From Christensenellaceae bacterium (GTDB lineage: Bacteria > Bacillota > Clostridia > Christensenellales > Borkfalkiaceae), in assembly GCA_016295005.1 (NCBI GenBank), contig JAEDMA010000038.1, positions 1 through 12,182 on the forward strand: DNA of 12,182 bases, in the 5' to 3' direction. Each line of letters opens with the position of its first letter. The stretch's first letter is position 1. A model generated the notes under the pieces. That model searched no databases. It saw only the letters and a list, made by a program, of their open reading frames with translations, and was not told the origin of the DNA. This document shows, one piece after another, positions 1 through 5,498 of the stretch. A program made the translations under genes and the position numbers.

Positions 1-1538
1 TGGGCAGGCAATACGACAGAAAAGCCGAATTGAAATCTTTGGCTTATACTTATAACATACCCGAAAGATTTCCGACCGGAGTGTGGAGTGAAGCGGAAAA
101 ACTAACCGAGCCGAGTGAAAAAGATTTTAGAAACAGGCGTGATTTTACGAATAAAACCGTTTTTACTATCGACGGAGACGATTCAAGAGACTTCGACGAC
201 GCGGTAGGTATTGAAAAAACCGAAAACGGCAATTATAGATTATATGTTCATATTGCCGACGTTTCGCATTACGTAAAATTCGGAGGGATAATTGATAACG
301 AAGCGTTTGAAAGGGCTACCAGCGTTTACTTCCCCGAAGCGGTAACGCCTATGTTGCCCGATAAACTCTGTAATGACCTTTGTTCGCTTAAAGAAGGCGT
401 AAAACGCCTTACGTTATCCGTAGTTGCCGAAATCGATAAAAATGGCGCCGTCGTCGATAAAGAAATTACCGTCGGCGTAATTAAAAGTAAAGCAAGGCTT
501 ACTTACGGCGAAGTTCAGAAAATTCTTGACGGGGATAAAGAAACTATAAATCGCCGTAAGGATATTTATTCCGATTTGCTTTTAATGAACGAATTGACGG
601 ATATTCTTATAAGAAAACGCAACAAAAAGGGTAGTATCGATTTAGACGTAAAGGAAAGCGTCGTTACGGTAGATAAAAACGGGAAAATTTCCGTTTCGGC
701 AAGTAAAGGCGATAAGGCGCATAAAATAATAGAAGAATTTATGATTCTTGCAAACGTTGTCGTCGCCGAATACGCTTACTTTCTCGAATTGCCGTTCGTA
801 TACAGAATTCACGAGAAACCAAGCGTTGAAAGTCTGGAAAAATTCTATTCCTTTTTAGACGGACTCGGTATAACGTATAAGCGTAAAAAAGACGAAGTTT
901 TTCCGAAAGATTTTCAAAATATTCTCGAAAAGGCAAAAGGAACGCCCGCGTTTACGTTGATTAACAGAGTTATGCTGCGTTCTATGCAAAGGGCGAAATA
1001 CAGTCCCGAATGCGTCGGGCATTTCGGTTTGTCGGAAAAAGAATATTGCCATTTTACGTCGCCGATTCGCAGGTATCCCGATCTTTGTATTCATAGAATT
1101 TTAAAAGACTTTTTAGGAGGGAAGAAGAACGTTGCGAAAAAATACGGAGATTTTGTAAGTAAGGTTTCTTTGCATTCTTCGGAAAATGAAAGATACGCCG
1201 CCGAAGCCGAAAGAGCGGTCGATGATTATTACAAAACCCTTTATATTTCCGATTACGTAGGGGAAACTTTTGATGGAGTCGTAAGCGGCGTTACGGGGTT
1301 CGGCGTTTTCGTCGAACTCGATAACGGAATTGAAGGACTAATACGGATAGAAAACATAAAAGGTAAAAGGTTCGTGTACGACGAAAACAGATTTTCGTTG
1401 TCCGATGGTAAAACGACGTATAAACTCGGCGATAAGGTAAAAATTACCGTTGTCGGAGCAGATATATCTTCGAGAAAAGCGGAATTTGTTTTTTATGAAG
1501 AGAAAACTTGCAAAAATAAGAGAAAAGTAGTAAAATAA
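1..1538 (+). CDS. rnr: Ribonuclease R, 3' part (5' end outside window)
   Basis: This is the C-terminal part of RNase R, the processive 3'-5' exoribonuclease of the RNase II/RNB family that degrades structured RNA and, with tmRNA-SmpB, faulty mRNAs. The frame is open to the window edge (first full codon at base 3), so the TTG at base 30 is not a credible start and the N-terminal cold-shock/OB domains are missing. Counting from that TTG, the RNB domain shows the metal-binding motif TIDGDDSRDFDDAV, with D48, D54, D56 and D57 in the spacing of the catalytic aspartates of RNase II. It also shows YRIHEKP (258-264) and the family signature SPIRRYPDL (344-352). A C-terminal S1 RNA-binding domain spans about 411-491 (GVVSGVTGFGVFVEL), followed by a short lysine-rich tail. 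The stop is six bases before smpB, which fits co-transcription. The family identification is secure. Confidence 0.96.
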   Translation, partial: GRQYDRKAELKSLAYTYNIPERFPTGVWSEAEKLTEPSEKDFRNRRDFTNKTVFTIDGDDSRDFDDAVGIEKTENGNYRLYVHIADVSHYVKFGGIIDNEAFERATSVYFPEAVTPMLPDKLCNDLCSLKEGVKRLTLSVVAEIDKNGAVVDKEITVGVIKSKARLTYGEVQKILDGDKETINRRKDIYSDLLLMNELTDILIRKRNKKGSIDLDVKESVVTVDKNGKISVSASKGDKAHKIIEEFMILANVVVAEYAYFLELPFVYRIHEKPSVESLEKFYSFLDGLGITYKRKKDEVFPKDFQNILEKAKGTPAFTLINRVMLRSMQRAKYSPECVGHFGLSEKEYCHFTSPIRRYPDLCIHRILKDFLGGKKNVAKKYGDFVSKVSLHSSENERYAAEAERAVDDYYKTLYISDYVGETFDGVVSGVTGFGVFVELDNGIEGLIRIENIKGKRFVYDENRFSLSDGKTTYKLGDKVKITVVGADISSRKAEFVFYEEKTCKNKRKVVK

Positions 1539-1544
1539 ATCATA

Positions 1545-2000
1545 ATGGAAGAGAAAATTATTTGCGTCAACAGACAAGCGAATCACGAATATTTTATTCT
1601 GGAAAGGGTAGAAGCGGGAATCGAACTCGAAGGCGCGGAAGTAAAAAGTTTAAGACAAGGAAACGTCAATTTGAAAGACAGTTTTTGCGTTGTTTATAAC
1701 GGAGAAATGCTTATAAAAAATATGCATATTTCTTTGTATGGAAACGCGGGCGCGTTTAATTCTAAAGACGCTAAAAGGGACAGAAAACTTTTGCTACATA
1801 AAAACGAAATAATTAAACTCAAATCAAAAGTCGAGCAAAAAGGGCTTACGCTTGTTCCGTTAAAATTATATTTTAAGCAGGCGCTTATCAAAATGGAACT
1901 GGGGCTTTGTCAAGGCAAGCATACTTTCGATAAAAAGAATTCCTTAAAGGAAAAGGATATTAAAAGAGATAAAGAAAGGCAGATAAATAGTTACAGATAG
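1545..2000 (+). CDS. smpB: SsrA-binding protein SmpB
   Basis: SmpB binds the tRNA-like domain of tmRNA and brings it to ribosomes stalled on mRNAs without a stop codon. At 151 residues it has the usual family length. Characteristic segments appear in order: NRQANHEYFILE (about 9-20), GAEVKSLRQGNVNLKDS (about 30-46), NMHISLY (about 59-65), RKLLLHK (about 80-86), GLTLVPLKLYFK (about 100-111), LGLCQGKHTFDKK (about 119-131) and a basic C-terminal tail (KEKDIKRDKERQ) that enters the empty mRNA channel. The ATG at 1545 puts the conserved OB-fold start in register. No good Shine-Dalgarno sequence precedes it, and it lies six bases after the rnr stop, so translational coupling to rnr is likely. The tmRNA gene begins 34 bases after its stop, so RNA and protein partners are adjacent. 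Confidence 0.97.
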   Translation: MEEKIICVNRQANHEYFILERVEAGIELEGAEVKSLRQGNVNLKDSFCVVYNGEMLIKNMHISLYGNAGAFNSKDAKRDRKLLLHKNEIIKLKSKVEQKGLTLVPLKLYFKQALIKMELGLCQGKHTFDKKNSLKEKDIKRDKERQINSYR

Positions 2001-2018
2001 CCGTTTAATCGCTATAAA
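1990..2018 (+). promoter_or_regulatory. Candidate sigma-A promoter for ssrA
   Basis: A -10-like TATAAA (2013-2018) lies 17 bases after GTTACA (1990-1995), which matches four of six positions of the TTGACA -35 consensus. Transcription would start near 2025, about ten bases before the mature tmRNA 5' end, consistent with RNase P trimming a short leader. The -35 element overlaps the last codons of smpB. Called by eye, so only moderately sure. Confidence 0.45.
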
Positions 2019-2034
2019 TAATTAAAGACAAAAC

Positions 2035-2391
2035 GGGGGCGATTCAGTTTCGATCGGGCGTATTCGTTTTGAAGTAAGCATACCGAAGGCTCGGCTTCGT
2101 AAAAACGAGATTTTAAATTTAAATGCTAATAATAACAATCAATTAGCTTACGCTGCTTAATTTAAGCGTATGTCCTGTTTTATTTTTCCCGTCGGGTAAA
2201 ATAAGGGCATCAATCAAGACGGGGAACGGCAAAAAGTTTTATTCGCGGATTTTTTGCGGCTTTTAGCGGAAGTGGAAAAAATATAGGTTGCCGATAACCG
2301 TGTTTTTTTCGAGAGTTAACGTTCGGATAAGTATGTAGAAGGTCAAAAGGAAGCGTTCGAGACCGGAGTGCAACTCTCCGCGCCTCCACCA
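2035..2391 (+). ncRNA. ssrA: Transfer-messenger RNA (tmRNA, 10Sa RNA)
   Basis: One-piece tmRNA that acts first as alanyl-tRNA and then as mRNA to rescue stalled ribosomes and tag their products for proteolysis. The 5' GGGGGCG (2035-2041) pairs with CGCCTCC (2382-2388) as a seven-base acceptor stem that includes the typical G3-U70 alanine identity wobble, and CCA is encoded at 2389-2391. The T arm is CGGAG-TGCAACT-CTCCG; the loop has G where most tRNA-like domains have T (TTCRANT). A PK1-like CCGAAG...CTTCG stem occurs near 2082-2099. The tag frame is at 2125-2160, with its stop in the loop of a helix-5-like hairpin (TACGCT 2149-2154 with AGCGTA 2165-2170). A PK2-like stem pairs 2180-2190 with 2194-2204. 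Its position directly after smpB supports the call. Confidence 0.95.
2125..2160 (+). other. tmRNA proteolysis-tag reading frame
   Basis: The resume codon is GCT at 2125, after an A/T-rich single-stranded stretch. The frame encodes ANNNNQLAYAA and ends with TAA at 2158-2160. Including the resume alanine the tag has 11 residues. It is asparagine-rich and ends in YAA instead of the common LAA, while keeping the small C-terminal Ala-Ala that ClpXP-type proteases recognise. Placement follows from the alignment of the flanking tmRNA helices. Confidence 0.88.
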
Positions 2392-2395
2392 CGTC

Positions 2396-2455
2396 AGGGC
2401 AAGGCTATTTCGTCCACCGTTGCTACTGCAACGGCTTGACCTATGAGCCTGCCCT
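2396..2455 (+). repeat. Nested stem-loop just downstream of ssrA
   Basis: AGGGCAAGGCT (2396-2406) pairs with AGCCTGCCCT (2446-2455) with one bulged A. Inside lies a perfect seven-base hairpin, CCGTTGC (2417-2423) with GCAACGG (2428-2434), with a four-base loop. A pyrimidine/T-rich stretch (TCCTTTTTCCC) follows, so this may be a first, imperfect terminator or a 3' processing/stability element of the tmRNA precursor. It starts only five bases after the mature CCA end. No protein gene is credible here. Confidence 0.5.
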
Positions 2456-2509
2456 TCCTTTTTCCCAAAAATCTTTTGCTTTGCAAAATATTTTCGGGAG
2501 CCCTAATAT

Positions 2510-2557
2510 TTTTTGGTGTCCTCGGTGTGTATTTCACACGCCCAAGTCCACCAAAAA
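2510..2557 (+). repeat. Stem-loop with nested hairpin upstream of terminator
   Basis: TTTTTGGTG (2510-2518) is perfectly complementary to CACCAAAAA (2549-2557), and an inner five-base hairpin GTGTG (2525-2529) with CACAC (2535-2539) sits in the loop. A smaller hairpin TTTTGC-ttt-GCAAAA lies just upstream, at about 2474-2488. The right arm shares its five A residues (2553-2557) with the left arm of the following 20-bp stem, so both full structures cannot form on the same strand at once. Confidence 0.45.
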
Positions 2558-2597
2558 CAGCGTTGGTAAAACAATACGTTTTGCCAACGCTGTTTTT
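2553..2597. terminator. Bidirectional intrinsic terminator between ssrA and araC-type gene
   Basis: A 20-base stem pairs 2553-2572 with 2578-2597 around a five-base loop (AATAC), with one G-U wobble. The base of the stem is AAAAACAGCG...CGCTGTTTTT, giving a U-run in transcripts from either strand. On the plus strand it can end the ssrA transcript about 160 bases after CCA. On the minus strand it lies about 60 bases after the stop of the convergent regulator gene. Its symmetry and position between convergent genes are typical of shared terminators. Confidence 0.82.
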
Positions 2598-2656
2598 CTA
2601 TATAAAAAACGATTAAAACAGGGGATTTTTCAAAGAATAAATAAAAGGATGAACCA

Positions 2657-3496
2657 TTACTTTTGTTTGCCTATAGGAATGTATTTAAGCATCCTGTCGG
2701 GATATTTTTTTAATTCCGAGATACTTTTGCCGTAGTATTTTTTAAATATTCTGGAAATATAATTTTCGTCGTTAAAACCGACGCTTTCGCCGGCCTGGCG
2801 TAATGTCAGTCCGTTATTTATAACAAGATTTCTTATTTTTTCGAGTTTCAATCGATTAACGTAGGTAATTATTGTTATACCGGTAACCGTTTTAAAAATA
2901 TTACATAAATATTGCGGGGTAAGGTTGACGGCGTAAGCGATATCGTCTATAGTTATTTTTTTATCCACGTGTTCCGCGATATATTTTTTTGCTCGGTTAA
3001 CGTAGCGCATATTACCGTATAAATTGTCTTCCGAAACGCTTTTGGAATAATCGTCTATAATTTCGAGAATTTTAAAAAAGTAAGATATTGTCTTAATATC
3101 GTAAGAGCCGCCGATTTTATATTCCATTATAAGCAAGTCCATATATTTTGCGATATTCTGGCAAACGGTTTCGTCTGATAATACGGGAAGATATGAAAAT
3201 GAAAGACCTTCCGAATCGTTTGCGGCAGGCGTAAAGATAAAAGAAAAAGTATGGTGTTCGTGGAACGCTTCCGATTGAACCCTACGAATCGATTTATATG
3301 CGCCGATAAAAACCGTACCCTCTTTTAGTTCGAACTTGTTGTCGTCAGTATCGTAATAGGTGAGATTCCCTTTCTTAAGATAGGTAATTTCGAGACTATT
3401 CGGCATTAAGTCGACTATTCCGTGATATTTTGTGGCAGAAAAAATATGAGCAAACCATATTTTCGGTATTTTTTCCATACAAATAGTTTTTAGCAT
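2657..3496 (-). CDS. AraC-family transcriptional regulator with cupin-like sensor region
   Basis: This is probably the sugar-responsive regulator of the divergent transport operon. Numbered from the longest possible start (3532), the N-terminal half (about 25-115) has the beta-rich pattern of an AraC cupin arm, with histidines in AFHEHHTFSFIF. The C-terminal DNA-binding domain carries two helix-turn-helix motifs: TIDDIAYAVNLTPQYLCNIFK (194-214) and TLRQAGESVGFNDENYISRIFK (243-264), then the usual YYGKSISE. The start is uncertain. Starts at 3532, 3496 and 3478 all lack a Shine-Dalgarno sequence, and a good promoter lies inside the first codons of the longest frame, with predicted transcription starting at or near the ATG at 3496, which I therefore use. 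The gene converges on ssrA and shares its terminator. It could be an activator or a repressor; the ligand is unknown. Confidence 0.9.
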   Translation of the reverse strand: MLKTICMEKIPKIWFAHIFSATKYHGIVDLMPNSLEITYLKKGNLTYYDTDDNKFELKEGTVFIGAYKSIRRVQSEAFHEHHTFSFIFTPAANDSEGLSFSYLPVLSDETVCQNIAKYMDLLIMEYKIGGSYDIKTISYFFKILEIIDDYSKSVSEDNLYGNMRYVNRAKKYIAEHVDKKITIDDIAYAVNLTPQYLCNIFKTVTGITIITYVNRLKLEKIRNLVINNGLTLRQAGESVGFNDENYISRIFKKYYGKSISELKKYPDRMLKYIPIGKQK

Positions 3497-3502
3497 ATCT
3501 GA

Positions 3503-3531
3503 ATTATAGCAAATAATCTTAAAATAGTCCA
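3503..3531 (-). promoter_or_regulatory. Candidate promoter for the AraC-family gene
   Basis: On the minus strand TGGACT (3531-3526, four of six matches to TTGACA) is followed after 17 bases by a perfect TATAAT (3508-3503) with an extended TGC element in front. The predicted transcription start is about 3496, at the A of an in-frame ATG. If real, the transcript would be leaderless or have a leader of only 18 bases, and the longest annotated start would be upstream of transcription. Confidence 0.5.
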
Positions 3532-3547
3532 TACTTTTTAATATAAT
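3519..3547 (+). promoter_or_regulatory. Candidate promoter for the sugar-transport operon
   Basis: A perfect TATAAT (3542-3547) lies 17 bases after TTAAAA (3519-3524, four of six matches to the -35 consensus). The predicted start near 3554 gives a leader of about 60 bases to the ATG at 3614. Its -35 overlaps the spacer of the opposing promoter and abuts that promoter's -35, so a regulator or polymerase bound here would affect both genes. The weak -35 fits a promoter that needs an activator. Confidence 0.5.
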
Positions 3548-3553
3548 CTATTG

Positions 3554-3570
3554 ATTTTAATTTTTAAAAT
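3554..3570. promoter_or_regulatory. A/T-rich inverted repeat near the operon transcription start
   Basis: ATTTTAA-TTT-TTAAAAT is a perfect inverted repeat with seven-base arms, located at the predicted transcription start of the transport operon. It could be an operator or a weak RNA hairpin. It is low-complexity A/T sequence, so chance is a serious alternative. Confidence 0.22.
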
Positions 3571-3613
3571 ATACATAATGTGATTGAATTTGAAAGCGGA
3601 GCGGTCAATTTTT

Positions 3614-4570
3614 ATGACTAATAATAAAAAGTCGGCGTTAAAAACGTGCTTATCTAAAATCGGTAAAAACTTCGGGAAGGAAGAATTGCAAAAACATCTC
3701 TTTCTTTTTACGATATTTCTTATACCTATGGCAGCTTTCTTCGTGTTCTGGCTTTACGTAAATTTACAGTCGATTTTAAACGCGTTCCGCGTGGAATCGA
3801 ACGGAGAAGTCATATGGTCGTTCATTAACTGGAAATATTTCTGGGAAGATTTGACGAGAAGCGGCTCAATGGTAGACATGGCGTTAATATTACGCAACAC
3901 CCTAATATTCTTTTTTACCAACGTTGGCGTTATATTGCCGATATCATTTATATTTTCTTATTTTTTGTATAAAAAGATTGCAGGATATAAGTTCTACCGT
4001 GTAGTGTTTTTTGCGCCGAATCTTATTTCTGCTGCAGTTCTTGCGTTACTTTATAAATTTATGCTGAATCCTTCGCTCGGCGGAACGATTACTAAATTAT
4101 ACACGTTGTTTACCGGACAGGTTTCGCCGAATTTCCTTATGGACGAGCGATATGCAATGACTGCTGTCGTCGCTTATTGTATATGGACGGGGTTGTCGGT
4201 AAATCTCGTATTGTTTAACGGGGCAATGGAACGTGTGCCGATCGAGATAATCGAAGCGGTTCAACTCGACGGCGCAGGGGTATGGCGTGAATTGTTTAAT
4301 ATTATACTACCCATGATATGGCCGACGGTAAGTACGCTTCTCGTTACGACTACTTCCGGTTTGTTTATGGCGTCGGGCCCGTTACTGTTGTTGACCGGCG
4401 GCGCGTACGGAACGAATACGATTTCGTTCTGGATATATCAGCAGGTTCAGGCGCAAGTGGCACCGTATTATCCAGCAACGGTTGGCTTTATATTTACTTT
4501 GGTAGGCGTTCCTATCGTTCTCGGCGTTAAAAAATTAACGGAGAAAGTCTTTACGGAGGTCCAGTACTGA
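3614..4570 (+). CDS. Sugar ABC transporter permease, MalF/UgpA type
   Basis: One of two integral membrane subunits of a carbohydrate importer (CUT1 type, binding-protein-dependent transport family). Hydrophobic segments begin with LFLFTIFLIPMAAFFVFWLY, and about six are visible. The cytoplasmic EAA loop that docks the ATPase is present as EAVQLDGAGVWRELFNIILP (224-243 counted from a TTG at 3584). I prefer the ATG at 3614, which gives 318 residues, because GGAG lies 12 bases upstream, whereas the TTG at 3584 has no ribosome binding site. It is the first gene of the operon and is separated by one base from the second permease gene. No ATPase gene is visible, as is common in Bacillota, where a shared MsmX-like ATPase serves several importers. 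The substrate cannot be read from the sequence. Confidence 0.93.
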   Translation: MTNNKKSALKTCLSKIGKNFGKEELQKHLFLFTIFLIPMAAFFVFWLYVNLQSILNAFRVESNGEVIWSFINWKYFWEDLTRSGSMVDMALILRNTLIFFFTNVGVILPISFIFSYFLYKKIAGYKFYRVVFFAPNLISAAVLALLYKFMLNPSLGGTITKLYTLFTGQVSPNFLMDERYAMTAVVAYCIWTGLSVNLVLFNGAMERVPIEIIEAVQLDGAGVWRELFNIILPMIWPTVSTLLVTTTSGLFMASGPLLLLTGGAYGTNTISFWIYQQVQAQVAPYYPATVGFIFTLVGVPIVLGVKKLTEKVFTEVQY

Positions 4571-4571
4571 T

Positions 4572-5459
4572 ATGGAAAAGATTTCTCTGAAAGGTAAAAA
4601 AGGTCTTAATTTAAGAAGACGCAGTAATAACGAAAAAGTTATATTTGCGATAGTGTTCGTTGTTTTCTTTTTGTATGCAGGCACGTACGTGTTTACTTTC
4701 GGGTGGGCGTTTCTCGTTTCAATGCGTGAAAAGTTAGAGTTTATACACGATCCTTTCGCATTACCCGTGGTCTGGCACTTTGAAAACTACGTAGAAGCGT
4801 TTAAGGCGTTAAAGGTAGGCGACGCTAACTTGTTCGTAATGTTCTTCAATACTATATGGTATGCTGGCGGAGCGACGGTTATCGGCGTTATTGCTTCCAA
4901 CGTGTTGGCGTATGCGGTAGCGAAGTATAAAACCGTTTTTACAAAGTTTTATTATGCGCTCACGATATTTATAATGCTTATTCCTATAATCGGCGCGTTA
5001 CCGCAGCAATACGTACTTTACGATAATTTGGGACTTATCGATTCGCCGTTGTTTTTAATAACTTACGTCGGCGGAACGGCTTACCAGTTTATTCTTTTCC
5101 ACGGGTTCTACGCCGGTGTTTCCGATAGCTACGCGGAAGCCGCTAAGGTTGACGGCGCGGGGCATTACACGATAATGTTCAAAATTATGATTCCGATGTC
5201 CGTTCCTATGTCGATTGCTCTCGGAATAATAACCTTTATAGGATATTGGAACGATTATATGACGGTATTGTTGTTTCTGCCGAACTTCCCGACGCTCGCA
5301 ACAGGACTTTATTTGTTCCAGACGCAACCCGAGATTCGCTCTCATTATCCGTTGTATTACGCGGCGATAATAATGTCTACTATACCGATTATCGTGTTAT
5401 ATGCGTCTTTCCAGAATATGATTATGAAAAACACCGTTGCCGGAGGACTTAAAGGCTAA
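4572..5459 (+). CDS. Sugar ABC transporter permease, MalG/UgpE type
   Basis: This is the partner permease of the CUT1-type importer. It has 295 residues, a basic N terminus (KGKKGLNLRRR), a first membrane segment at about 23-50 and six in total. The EAA loop is YAEAAKVDGAGHYTIMFKIMIP, of which EAAKVDGAGHYTIMFKIMIP is 189-208. The C terminus, NTVAGGLKG, is the usual ending of MalG-like permeases (TxGAxKG-like). The ATG at 4572 is preceded by GGAGGT (4555-4560), which lies inside the end of the upstream gene. The two permease genes are one base apart, so they are surely co-translated and form a heterodimer in the cytoplasmic membrane. Confidence 0.94.
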   Translation: MEKISLKGKKGLNLRRRSNNEKVIFAIVFVVFFLYAGTYVFTFGWAFLVSMREKLEFIHDPFALPVVWHFENYVEAFKALKVGDANLFVMFFNTIWYAGGATVIGVIASNVLAYAVAKYKTVFTKFYYALTIFIMLIPIIGALPQQYVLYDNLGLIDSPLFLITYVGGTAYQFILFHGFYAGVSDSYAEAAKVDGAGHYTIMFKIMIPMSVPMSIALGIITFIGYWNDYMTVLLFLPNFPTLATGLYLFQTQPEIRSHYPLYYAAIIMSTIPIIVLYASFQNMIMKNTVAGGLKG

Positions 5460-5498
5460 CTTCTTCCGTCACTAATAAAAACCATTAAGGAGTCGAAA

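Noticed and set aside
30..32. TTG start for the first coding region
   Set aside because: The frame stays open to the window edge, the sequence upstream reads as protein, and RNase R needs N-terminal domains that are missing here. The gene is cut by the window.
2210..2392. Minus-strand open frame inside ssrA
   Set aside because: It lies entirely within the structured tmRNA gene and is explained by that.
2382..2600. Genomic island attachment site at the ssrA 3' end
   Set aside because: I looked for a second copy of the ssrA 3' sequence in the window. Only short CTCCACCA-like fragments (GTCCACC near 2413 and 2547) occur, there is no integrase gene, and base composition does not shift visibly.
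2436..2735. Plus-strand open frame of 99 codons after ssrA
   Set aside because: It runs through several hairpins and the terminator and into the antisense of the regulator gene, with low-complexity composition and no ribosome binding site.
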